Virus record (IMG/VR): IMGVR_UViG_3300020192_000038
Span: 1-36,246 of that record
DNA length: 36,246 bases
Source: a virus
Reading direction: 5' to 3' (one strand)
Position numbers and translations under genes: made by a program. The number at the start of each line of letters is the position of its first letter. Positions within the stretch are counted from its first letter, which is position 1. The notes under the pieces are model-generated. The model was not told the DNA's origin. It saw only the letters and a program-made list of their open reading frames with translations, and ran no database searches. Below are positions 13,020-17,941 of the stretch, one piece after another.

Positions 13020-13193
13020 TTATTTATTATAGATGTTTGTCGCTAGAGTGTCAATAGGCATGACACACTGCTTTTGTCTGCCCCACTGGTCTCTCGGATA
13101 AAGACCCATTGAGTAGCTTAGGTACATCCCAAACCAGGTGCCGAGTACGAAGAAGAGGGCTGTGAAGAAGAAAAGGGCGTCAGGCGAGATCAT
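13020..13193 (-). CDS. 57-residue membrane protein
   Basis: A short ORF starting MISPDALFFFTALFFVLGTW inside the last codons of the previous gene. Residues about 5-30 are a membrane helix rich in Phe, and the rest is polar (YPRDQWGRQKQCVM, PIDTLATNIYNK). GTTAGGAACAA lies before its start. Its last codons overlap both the -35 and -10 boxes of the ERF promoter, which is unusual: the promoter is coding sequence on the same strand. Function unknown. Confidence 0.55.
   Translation of the reverse strand: MISPDALFFFTALFFVLGTWFGMYLSYSMGLYPRDQWGRQKQCVMPIDTLATNIYNK
13026..13054 (-). promoter_or_regulatory. Consensus sigma-70 promoter for the recombination operon
   Basis: TTGACA (13049-13054), 17-bp spacer, TATAAT (13026-13031): a perfect match to the bacterial consensus, 19 bp upstream of the ERF start. 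The first 17 bases are identical to those of the promoter at 8115-8143, and the downstream AATAAATAA-AGGG leaders also match. Confidence 0.92.
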
Positions 13194-13386
13194 TTGTTCC
13201 TAACTCCTCAAGCAGGTTCTCATGCTCAACCTCAAGCTCCCTTATGTGGGTCATGATGGCCGCTAGGTCTGACGAAGCTCTTTGGATTTGATCGAATGAT
13301 CTCTTAACCCCGACCATATAGGGATCTGCTGACACAAGTTGCTGCTGCACAAAGGATAGCTCCCACCCAAGTTGCTTGTATGTCAT
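13180..13386 (-). CDS. Small helical hypothetical protein
   Basis: A 68-residue protein, mostly helical: YKQLGWELSFVQQQLVSADP, then KRSFDQIQRASSDLAAIMTH and IRELEVEHENLLEELGTN, which looks like a coiled coil. Starts MTYK, like the small SSB-tip protein. It overlaps the following membrane gene by 14 bp. No family recognised. Confidence 0.6.
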   Translation of the reverse strand: MTYKQLGWELSFVQQQLVSADPYMVGVKRSFDQIQRASSDLAAIMTHIRELEVEHENLLEELGTNDLA

Positions 13387-13387
13387 A

Positions 13388-13504
13388 CTAAAACCCCTTC
13401 TGTGTGAGAATGAGTGCTGCGATCAACCAGAAGACAAGAATCCATGGGAGATATACCGCGAGGGAGATTGTCTCGCGCTTCTTCTTTAAGACGTAAAGCT
13501 TCAT
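13388..13504 (-). CDS. 38-residue membrane peptide
   Basis: A short ORF starting MKLYVLKKKRETISL and ending LILTQKGF. A perfect AAGGAGG ribosome site (AAGGAGGGCTTTTTATG) precedes it, and it overlaps the previous stop (ATGA). A basic N-terminus followed by a single hydrophobic helix (YLPWILVFWLIAALIL) suggests an inner-membrane peptide with the N-terminus inside. Early-expressed micropeptide of unknown target. A longer ORF on the same strand in another frame (13383-13589) has no ribosome site and is rejected. Confidence 0.6.
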   Translation of the reverse strand: MKLYVLKKKRETISLAVYLPWILVFWLIAALILTQKGF

Positions 13505-13668
13505 AAAAAGCCCTCCTTATTGTTTGAGCAAGCGCAAAGGTACATCCAGCCGGTGTCTTCGTCATAAAGCTCTGTGGTCTCTTCGCCACAGTATTCGCAG
13601 TACGCCTCGAAGTGGTACACGCTTCGGCTCACTCTCATTGACTGGTGTATTTCAAGTAATTGATCCAT
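13501..13668 (-). CDS. Small zinc-binding peptide, first gene of the early arm
   Basis: A 55-residue protein starting MDQLLEIHQSM at ATG 13668 with AGGGGAGAAAAG directly before it; a TTG reading eight codons upstream is less likely. C24-x2-C27 and C45-x-C47 (YCEYCGEETT, WMYLCACSNN) form a probable zinc knuckle. As first gene behind a strong promoter it should be among the earliest made. Function unknown. Confidence 0.6.
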   Translation of the reverse strand: MDQLLEIHQSMRVSRSVYHFEAYCEYCGEETTELYDEDTGWMYLCACSNNKEGFL

Positions 13669-13691
13669 CTTTTCTCCCCTTGTTTCACTCA

Positions 13692-13721
13692 ACTATAAAC
13701 GTTCTGCCCCCCCAGTGTCAA
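13692..13721 (-). promoter_or_regulatory. Sigma-70 promoter for the early arm
   Basis: TTGACA (13716-13721), 18-bp spacer with a run of seven G, TATAGT (13692-13697), 24 bp upstream of ATG 13668. It shares TTGACACT with the two promoters downstream but has a different spacer, so a different control is possible. Confidence 0.85.
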
Positions 13722-13789
13722 GAGTGAGATTGTGAGGCTGGGGCTGTTGATTTTTTCCCTTTAGTGTGCTTTTATATTGATACATCGAG

Positions 13790-13855
13790 AGCTTTAGAAA
13801 AATCACTTGGCGGCGTCCACAAGACTATGCGAGGTGATCCTTCTAGAGCTTTTTT
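13790..13855 (+). terminator. Hairpin with T-run on the plus strand
   Basis: Arms 13790-13806 and 13834-13850 pair over 17 positions (two A-C mismatches and one G-T in plus-strand reading), loop of 27 bases, followed by TTTTTT. Read rightward it has the form of an intrinsic terminator that would stop antisense transcription entering the gene-free region. Read leftward it is the last helix of the candidate RNA (16 of 17 paired). Both uses are possible. Confidence 0.5.
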
Positions 13856-14337
13856 GCCGTTTTCTAAACAGAGCCTTGCATCGCTAAGCAATTGGAGATA
13901 TGGTTACTCGTAATCGTCTAGGAGAACTTTAATGTGAGGGTGCGACGTTAAAATACCCCTCTAGGCTCATACAGCGACCAACACACGGACTGCATGAGAA
14001 TGGATGCTTGACCCTTCGAGCTTTAGGTGGGTGTGTCCCCCAGATTGAAACATGATCTGGCTGAAGTAATCGCTCTCAATGCTATGTTCTCTCTAAGAGG
14101 GGGGTAGGGGGGAGAACGGCTTCTCAGCTCCCTCAACCGTCCTGCATATTAGTTTGCTCTCATAAGCCGAGAGAAAAGATTGCTCTTTCAGGGTGGGGCT
14201 ACCGTAGCCCTATCAAAGCCTTAAAAAACGACCCGCGCTAAATTTTTGGGAATAGACAAACCCCCGCAGGTATTGAAAATTTTCGGGGAGAAAATCTGGA
14301 GAACTTCTTATCCGTTCAATACCAACGAGGGTTTGTT
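13790..14337 (-). ncRNA. Candidate large structured noncoding RNA, about 550 nt
   Basis: The 693-bp stretch 13669-14361 has no supportable gene in any frame. On the minus strand it begins just after a TGGTATAAT box with a 22-position helix (14315-14336 with 14256-14277, loop 37) in which two positions are G-U pairs in minus-strand RNA but A-C mismatches in plus-strand RNA, favouring leftward transcription. More hairpins follow: GGGCTA/TAGCCC (14196-14210), CTCTC/GAGAG (about 14157-14173), GAGAA/TTCTC (about 14112-14125), CCAGAT/ATCTGG (14040-14060), GCAT/ATGC (about 13992-14007), a CTAGAGG-type stem enclosing TTTAA/TTAAA (about 13917-13965), and a final 17-position helix (13790-13850). Size and setting resemble the large ornate phage RNAs ROOL and GOLLD, but I see no diagnostic match. 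Confidence 0.5.
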
Positions 14338-14343
14338 GTGTTT

Positions 14344-14352
14344 ATTATACCA
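14344..14352 (-). promoter_or_regulatory. Extended -10 promoter in front of the candidate RNA
   Basis: TGGTATAAT on the minus strand, a perfect -10 hexamer (14344-14349) with the TG extension (14350-14352). No -35 box is seen at the right distance, as is typical of extended -10 promoters. Predicted start is about 14337, the first base of the long 5' helix. It lies 10 bp after the stop of the zinc-knuckle gene. Confidence 0.65.
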
Positions 14353-14361
14353 AATAAAAGA

Positions 14362-14784
14362 CTACGCGTCGTTATCAAACGCGAAAGCTTCCCCATACTT
14401 CTTCTTTTGATACCGGCAGAAACTACAGGTTCCATCTCTTTTCCCAGAAGAATCTTTCTTGAAAAAGTGGTCAGCGCGACTTTTCCCACAGACGTCACAG
14501 AAGAAACCACCCTCTATCTGGATAGAATCGGCGAACTTCGATTTGTAGTCTTTTTTAAGCCTCGACAAATCCCCAAGTTTTTCGTTGACCTCTCGGAAGT
14601 CTTGAATGACTCCAATTGAGCGGCCATAGGCGTTGATCTTCTGGCGATCCTTGAGGGTAAGGCAGAGAGACTCCTTCTTCTTCGGGAGAGCCTTTGGAAA
14701 CCGCTTTTCTTTGCAAGGGGGGCAGTATTTCGCCACTCCGAGGGAGTCGAAGTATTTGTCGCAAGTTATGCAAAATGAGTTCAT
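14362..14784 (-). CDS. Double zinc-knuckle protein
   Basis: A 140-residue protein with two zinc sites: C5-x2-C8 with C21-x2-C24 (FCITCDKYF, YCPPCKEKR) and C96-x2-C99 with C120-x2-C123 (FFCDVCGKSR, GTCSFCRYQKKKYG). Between them is a basic helical region (LTLKDRQKINAYGRSIGVIQ). The second unit resembles the zinc part of phage HNH or recombination-endonuclease-VII-like proteins, but no nuclease histidines are seen. Nucleic-acid binding is likely. It stands alone between the gene-free region and the divergent GroES gene, reading towards the candidate RNA. Confidence 0.65.
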   Translation of the reverse strand: MNSFCITCDKYFDSLGVAKYCPPCKEKRFPKALPKKKESLCLTLKDRQKINAYGRSIGVIQDFREVNEKLGDLSRLKKDYKSKFADSIQIEGGFFCDVCGKSRADHFFKKDSSGKRDGTCSFCRYQKKKYGEAFAFDNDA

Positions 14785-14810
14785 ATACTCTTCTATTCTA
14801 CCCTCTTTTG

Positions 14811-14819
14811 TGCTATTGT
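14811..14819 (+). promoter_or_regulatory. Possible extended -10 promoter for the rightward arm
   Basis: TGCTATTGT lies 45 bp before the GroES start in the only divergent gap. A TG extension and TATTGT hexamer are present, with no convincing -35. Similar strings occur at 19788-19796 (TGCTATTAT) and 21991-21999 (TACTATTGT) before portal and scaffold genes. Confidence 0.4.
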
Positions 14820-14864
14820 AGAACTAGCCAGTCGCGTAATTAAGAACGACCAAGGAGAGACAAT

Positions 14865-15170
14865 ATGGATCAACTTACCATCAAGAGCATTCACCCACTA
14901 GCCGGATTCGTGCTGGTTGAGCCGCAAGAAGTTGCAGAAGAAACGACCTCAAGCCTTTATTTGGGGAAGCCTAAAGAAGAAAAGGATAGCATTGGCACCG
15001 TGGTAGCTGCTTCCGAGAGCGTTATGACGGAACATGGCAAAGAAATCAAGTGTCCGGTGAAGGTTGGCGACAGAGTGCTTTACAAAAAGTGGAGTGGCTA
15101 TGAGGTGAATGCTGACGACAAAAAATTTCAGATTCTCACGTATGAAGATCTGATTGCGGTTGTGCAGTAA
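14865..15170 (+). CDS. groES: GroES-like co-chaperonin
   Basis: A 101-residue cochaperonin-10. Landmarks: IHPLAGFVLVEP (9-20, for the usual I.PL.DRVLVEP), the mobile-loop zone (about 22-36) with SSLYLGK standing for the GroEL-binding hydrophobic tripeptide, IGTVVAAS (43-50), and KCPVKVGDRVLYKKWSGYEV (62-81), ending YEDLIAVVQ. GroES caps the GroEL cage; phages such as T4 (gp31) carry their own to fold capsid protein. AAGGAGAGACAATATG is a strong ribosome site. First gene of the rightward arm, so it could be made ahead of the coat protein. Confidence 0.92.
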   Translation: MDQLTIKSIHPLAGFVLVEPQEVAEETTSSLYLGKPKEEKDSIGTVVAASESVMTEHGKEIKCPVKVGDRVLYKKWSGYEVNADDKKFQILTYEDLIAVVQ

Positions 15171-15196
15171 AAGAAGAATTGGAGAAAGATTAACCT

Positions 15197-15412
15197 ATGA
15201 AAGCACTATTTTTTAATCAAGATTTATTTATGGGTACGGAAGAAATTAGATATGCGCATAAAGAACATAGAATACCAATCAGAACTATCAATGAACTAGA
15301 AGTGCGTGTAGGACAAAAAGCACCAATGCAATCTATACCATGCTTTTTATACGAATTGGTTGATGTGGGTAGAAGTCATGCTATTTACGAACTCAAAGGG
15401 ATTGAGGAATAA
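15197..15412 (+). CDS. Small hypothetical protein
   Basis: A 71-residue protein (MKALFFNQDLFMGTEEIRYA...), mixed alpha/beta, with a strand-rich C-terminal half (PCFLYELVDVGRSHAIYELK). Preceded by GGAGAAAGATTAACCTATG, the ACCTATG ending that recurs at gene junctions in the leftward arm. No family recognised. Base composition here is A+T-richer than in the capsid genes. Confidence 0.6.
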   Translation: MKALFFNQDLFMGTEEIRYAHKEHRIPIRTINELEVRVGQKAPMQSIPCFLYELVDVGRSHAIYELKGIEE

Positions 15413-15416
15413 TCGC

Positions 15417-15599
15417 ATGAATATGAAAAACATGATCTGTCGAATAATTGGGCATGATACTGAGGCAAAAGCAAATCGGAAAAGGTATCAAAAAATGGAG
15501 GTCACTTTTATAGGAATAAAAATGCCTGACGCTATTTGTAGGAGATGTGGAAAAGACACCCAGTTGGCATATTTTAGTGGCGGAGTGAATGACCTATGA
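15417..15599 (+). CDS. Small zinc-ribbon-like protein
   Basis: A 60-residue protein starting MNMKNMICRIIGHDTEA; an earlier in-frame start inside the upstream gene is rejected because GAGGAA precedes this ATG. C8 and H13 with C41-x2-C44 (ICRIIGHD, AICRRCGKDT) make one zinc site. This C.I.GH...C.RCG pattern is common among tiny phage proteins of unknown role. Its stop overlaps the next start (ATGA). Confidence 0.6.
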   Translation: MNMKNMICRIIGHDTEAKANRKRYQKMEVTFIGIKMPDAICRRCGKDTQLAYFSGGVNDL

Positions 15600-15925
15600 A
15601 GCAACACATAACAGTAGAACAATTCGACGAGCTAGGAAACAAACAAAGACAGTTGCTTAGAGACTGGTGGAGACTTCGACCTGGAGATCATGCTTACTTT
15701 GAGGGTAGGTATAAGGTGATGATAGAGGCAGACACTCCTTTTGTGGGTACTTCTGGTGTTAAGTATTACCCACTTCTCTCAATCGGTCAGATGATTGAGT
15801 TTTTAGAAGATAGTGGTCACTGGCTTCACAACAAATCAATGGTTTCGTTAAATCTAAGAGAGGATAGTGTTGTAAACATTTGCGACACTCTTTGGGACGC
15901 TGTAAAAAAAGAATTGGAAAAGTAG
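15596..15925 (+). CDS. Conserved phage hypothetical protein
   Basis: A 109-residue protein starting MKQHITVEQFDELGNKQRQL. Segments such as LRDWWRLRPGD and YYPLLSIGQMIEFLEDSG resemble small proteins seen in many phages (ITVEQLNEL... LLSIGQMIEFL), which have no assigned role. It is acidic and helical with tryptophan-rich centre. Coupled by ATGA to the upstream zinc protein. Confidence 0.6.
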   Translation: MKQHITVEQFDELGNKQRQLLRDWWRLRPGDHAYFEGRYKVMIEADTPFVGTSGVKYYPLLSIGQMIEFLEDSGHWLHNKSMVSLNLREDSVVNICDTLWDAVKKELEK

Positions 15926-15943
15926 TAGCAGGATACAATCAGG

Positions 15944-16228
15944 ATGGCAGGACAGACAAGTAGCACTAAATTTAAGCCAGGACAGTCGGGCAACCCAAAA
16001 GGAGCTCCTGGAAAGGGCTATTCTATTACAGAAATGTTTCGTGAAATGTTTGCGAACAATCCAGAGCGAAAAGTCGCGCTGGGAGAGGCTATCTATGAGA
16101 AAGCTAAACAAGGAGATCCCACTGCTATTAAGCTAGTCTGGTCGTACATGGACGGTATGCCTAAGCAGGCGATTGATCACACAAGTAATGGGAACACGAT
16201 ATTGGTCAAAGGTTTAGAAAATATATAG
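15944..16228 (+). CDS. DUF5681-like protein, possible small terminase
   Basis: A 94-residue protein beginning with TKFKPGQSGNPKGAPGKG, the hallmark of DUF5681 (F.PGQSGNP.GRP), followed by a helical part (SITEMFREMFANNPERKVAL, GDPTAIKLVWSYMDGMPKQ). Such proteins often sit upstream of large terminases and may act as small terminase subunits or DNA-binding partners. Here the large terminase is four genes downstream and no other small terminase is evident. The role is inferred from position and its basic, glycine-rich N-terminus. Confidence 0.55.
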   Translation: MAGQTSSTKFKPGQSGNPKGAPGKGYSITEMFREMFANNPERKVALGEAIYEKAKQGDPTAIKLVWSYMDGMPKQAIDHTSNGNTILVKGLENI

Positions 16229-16237
16229 AATTAACCT

Positions 16238-17278
16238 ATGAAATTATACAACGGAGATTGTTCAGAAGTAATGAAAAAGCTACCAGATAATAGTGTGGAT
16301 AGTATCGTTACCGATCCGCCCTACGGGTTGAAGTTTATGGGGAAGAAATGGGATTATGAGATTCCTAGCGTTGAGATATGGCAAGAGGCTATCAGAGTTC
16401 TAAAACCAGGTGGACACTTACTATCATTTGGTGGCTCAAGAACCTATCACAGAATGGCTGTGGCTATAGAAGATGCGGGGTTTGAGATACGAGACCAGAT
16501 TATGTGGGTGTACGGCTCGGGATTCCCTAAAAGTCATAATATCTCTATTGCGATAGACAAGCAAACAGGTGGTATGGAACACAGAGGAAGGGCAACCGCT
16601 CACGCATCAACCCACCACCCAGACGGAACAAAGCACGATAGTGGAAAAGCTGTAAAAAAGCACGAGTCAATAACGCAAGAAGCCAAAAAGTATGAGGGTT
16701 GGGGTACAGCTCTAAAACCGAGCCACGAGCCTATTTGTATGGCACGCAAGCCACTCTCTGAAAAGACTGTTGCACTCAATGTAATCAAATGGGGTTGTGG
16801 CGGAATTAACATAGATGGGTGTAGGGTGGGGTTTGATAAAGAAAAAGAAAACTTTGGTAAAGAAGTTCGTGACTATGGAGATAAAGCAGGTGGTCAATGG
16901 CAACAAGGTAAGCAAGAAAGAAGTGTCCCTCCATCTCAGGGTCGCTTCCCCGCAAACTTTATCCACGATGGAAGTGATGAGGTGGTAGGGTTGTTAGGAG
17001 AGCCTGCACGCTTCTTTTATTTCCCGAAGGCTTCAAAGAAAGATAGGAATGAGGGGTTGCTAGAAGGCGAAACTTCGACGCATCCTTGTGTAAAACCCAC
17101 CTCACTCATGCAGTACCTAGTAAGACTAGTAACCCCAAAAGGGGGGATCTGCCTTGATCCATTTATGGGTTCAGGTTCAACAGGCAAGGCTTGCGCGCTA
17201 GAGGGCTTTGATTTTATCGGTATAGAACTTGACCCAGAATATTTTAAAATAGCTGAGGCGAGAATAGAAAACATATAG
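16238..17278 (+). CDS. DNA adenine/cytosine-N4 methyltransferase (DPPY type)
   Basis: A 346-residue amino-methyltransferase in beta-class order: catalytic DPPYG at residues 26-30 near the N-terminus and the SAM-binding DPFMGSGSTG at 307-316 near the C-terminus, followed by FIGIELDPEYFKIAEARI. The middle (about 100-260) is a long target-recognition region with the KPSHEPICMARKPLSEKT segment. THPCVKPTSLMQYLVRLVTP is typical of the family. It probably methylates adenine (or N4-cytosine) in a short site, protecting phage DNA from host restriction. No matching restriction enzyme gene is next to it. Confidence 0.92.
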   Translation: MKLYNGDCSEVMKKLPDNSVDSIVTDPPYGLKFMGKKWDYEIPSVEIWQEAIRVLKPGGHLLSFGGSRTYHRMAVAIEDAGFEIRDQIMWVYGSGFPKSHNISIAIDKQTGGMEHRGRATAHASTHHPDGTKHDSGKAVKKHESITQEAKKYEGWGTALKPSHEPICMARKPLSEKTVALNVIKWGCGGINIDGCRVGFDKEKENFGKEVRDYGDKAGGQWQQGKQERSVPPSQGRFPANFIHDGSDEVVGLLGEPARFFYFPKASKKDRNEGLLEGETSTHPCVKPTSLMQYLVRLVTPKGGICLDPFMGSGSTGKACALEGFDFIGIELDPEYFKIAEARIENI

Positions 17279-17286
17279 GACTAGTT

Positions 17287-17502
17287 ATGCCAGACAAAAA
17301 ACTAACGATAAAACAAATAATAATAGAACCAGATGGATGGGAGTGTTTAATAGAGGAGTGTCAGTCAGGGCATTTCATGTTTGAGGACGATTTGTGTTTC
17401 AAAACAGAATATGGAATGGAAGTTTACTGTTCTTCTGGAGAGACATTTATGCCGAGAAAAGTCTTGGTACAACCAGTTGCAATTGTTATTACAAAGGGAT
17501 AA
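17287..17502 (+). CDS. Small hypothetical protein
   Basis: A 71-residue protein (MPDKKLTIKQIIIEPDGWEC...) with alternating hydrophobic strands and three to four cysteines (C30, C34, C47 and C58 approximately), not in a clear zinc pattern. Preceded by AGGACTAGTTATG, close to the AAGGACTAACCTATG junctions of the leftward arm. Short beta-rich phage proteins of this sort are common and unassigned. Confidence 0.55.
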   Translation: MPDKKLTIKQIIIEPDGWECLIEECQSGHFMFEDDLCFKTEYGMEVYCSSGETFMPRKVLVQPVAIVITKG

Positions 17503-17505
17503 CTT

Positions 17506-17715
17506 ATGATTAAAGAAAGCATAATCTATTTATTAAATACGGCAATACGGACAGTCAAGCCTTGTAAGATTAGATTTGGTCATGAAGAGTACCAAAAGGG
17601 CTGGAACGACTGTATTAAAGAGTTAAACAAAAGGCAAAAGAAATATGTACTACTATTTGGTGAATATTTGAGTGCTGCTCAATTTGAAGAAGATGAACTA
17701 ACTAAGAAGGAGTAG
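17506..17715 (+). CDS. Small hypothetical protein
   Basis: A 69-residue protein (MIKESIIYLLNTAIRTVKPC...). The centre FGHEEYQKGWNDCIKELNKR has the G...GWND.I.....K pattern of many small phage proteins that I cannot name. Basic middle, acidic end (EEDELTKKE). It follows the previous stop by 3 bp. Confidence 0.55.
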   Translation: MIKESIIYLLNTAIRTVKPCKIRFGHEEYQKGWNDCIKELNKRQKKYVLLFGEYLSAAQFEEDELTKKE

Positions 17716-17717
17716 TT

Positions 17718-17930
17718 ATGACTCAAAAAACAATTTTGATAGCAGTGCTGGCTCGGTGGACTGTAACCGTCATTTTACTTTACTTCTTTTTCAAAGAACA
17801 ATCTGGTCTAGCAACGAGAACACTATTATTCGCTATAGTTTTTAGCCTTGAGGTAAGTACATTGACTAGAAATATAAAACAGTGGCTAAAAGTAATGATA
17901 GTTAAGAGAATGAGAGAGAGGAGTCGCTAG
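17718..17930 (+). CDS. Small two-span membrane protein
   Basis: A 70-residue protein with two hydrophobic helices (about 4-24, TILIAVLARWTVTVILLYFF, and 33-47, TRTLLFAIVFSLEV) and a strongly basic C-terminus (KVMIVKRMRERSR). AAGGAGTAGTTATG is the ribosome site. Membrane topology with the tail inside is likely. It directly precedes the terminase and has no recognised family. Confidence 0.55.
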   Translation: MTQKTILIAVLARWTVTVILLYFFFKEQSGLATRTLLFAIVFSLEVSTLTRNIKQWLKVMIVKRMRERSR

Positions 17931-17941
17931 CTACTCAAAGT

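Noticed and set aside
13383-13589. Leftward 68-residue ORF starting MAKRPQSF
   Set aside because: It overlaps two better-supported small genes (13388-13504 with AAGGAGG, and the zinc peptide 13501-13668) in another frame and lacks a ribosome site.
14312-14330. GTTCAATAC segment as a tRNA T-loop
   Set aside because: No acceptor, D or anticodon arms can be built around it, and the segment pairs fully in the long helix instead. No tRNA found elsewhere by eye.
13669-14361. RNase P RNA, tmRNA or group I intron as explanation of the structured region
   Set aside because: I find no sign of their conserved core sequences, no flanking split gene and no tRNA-like 3' end.
14338-14619. Rightward 93-residue ORF next to the gene-free region
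   Set aside because: Antisense to the double zinc-knuckle gene, whose two Cys sites and ribosome site make it the real one.
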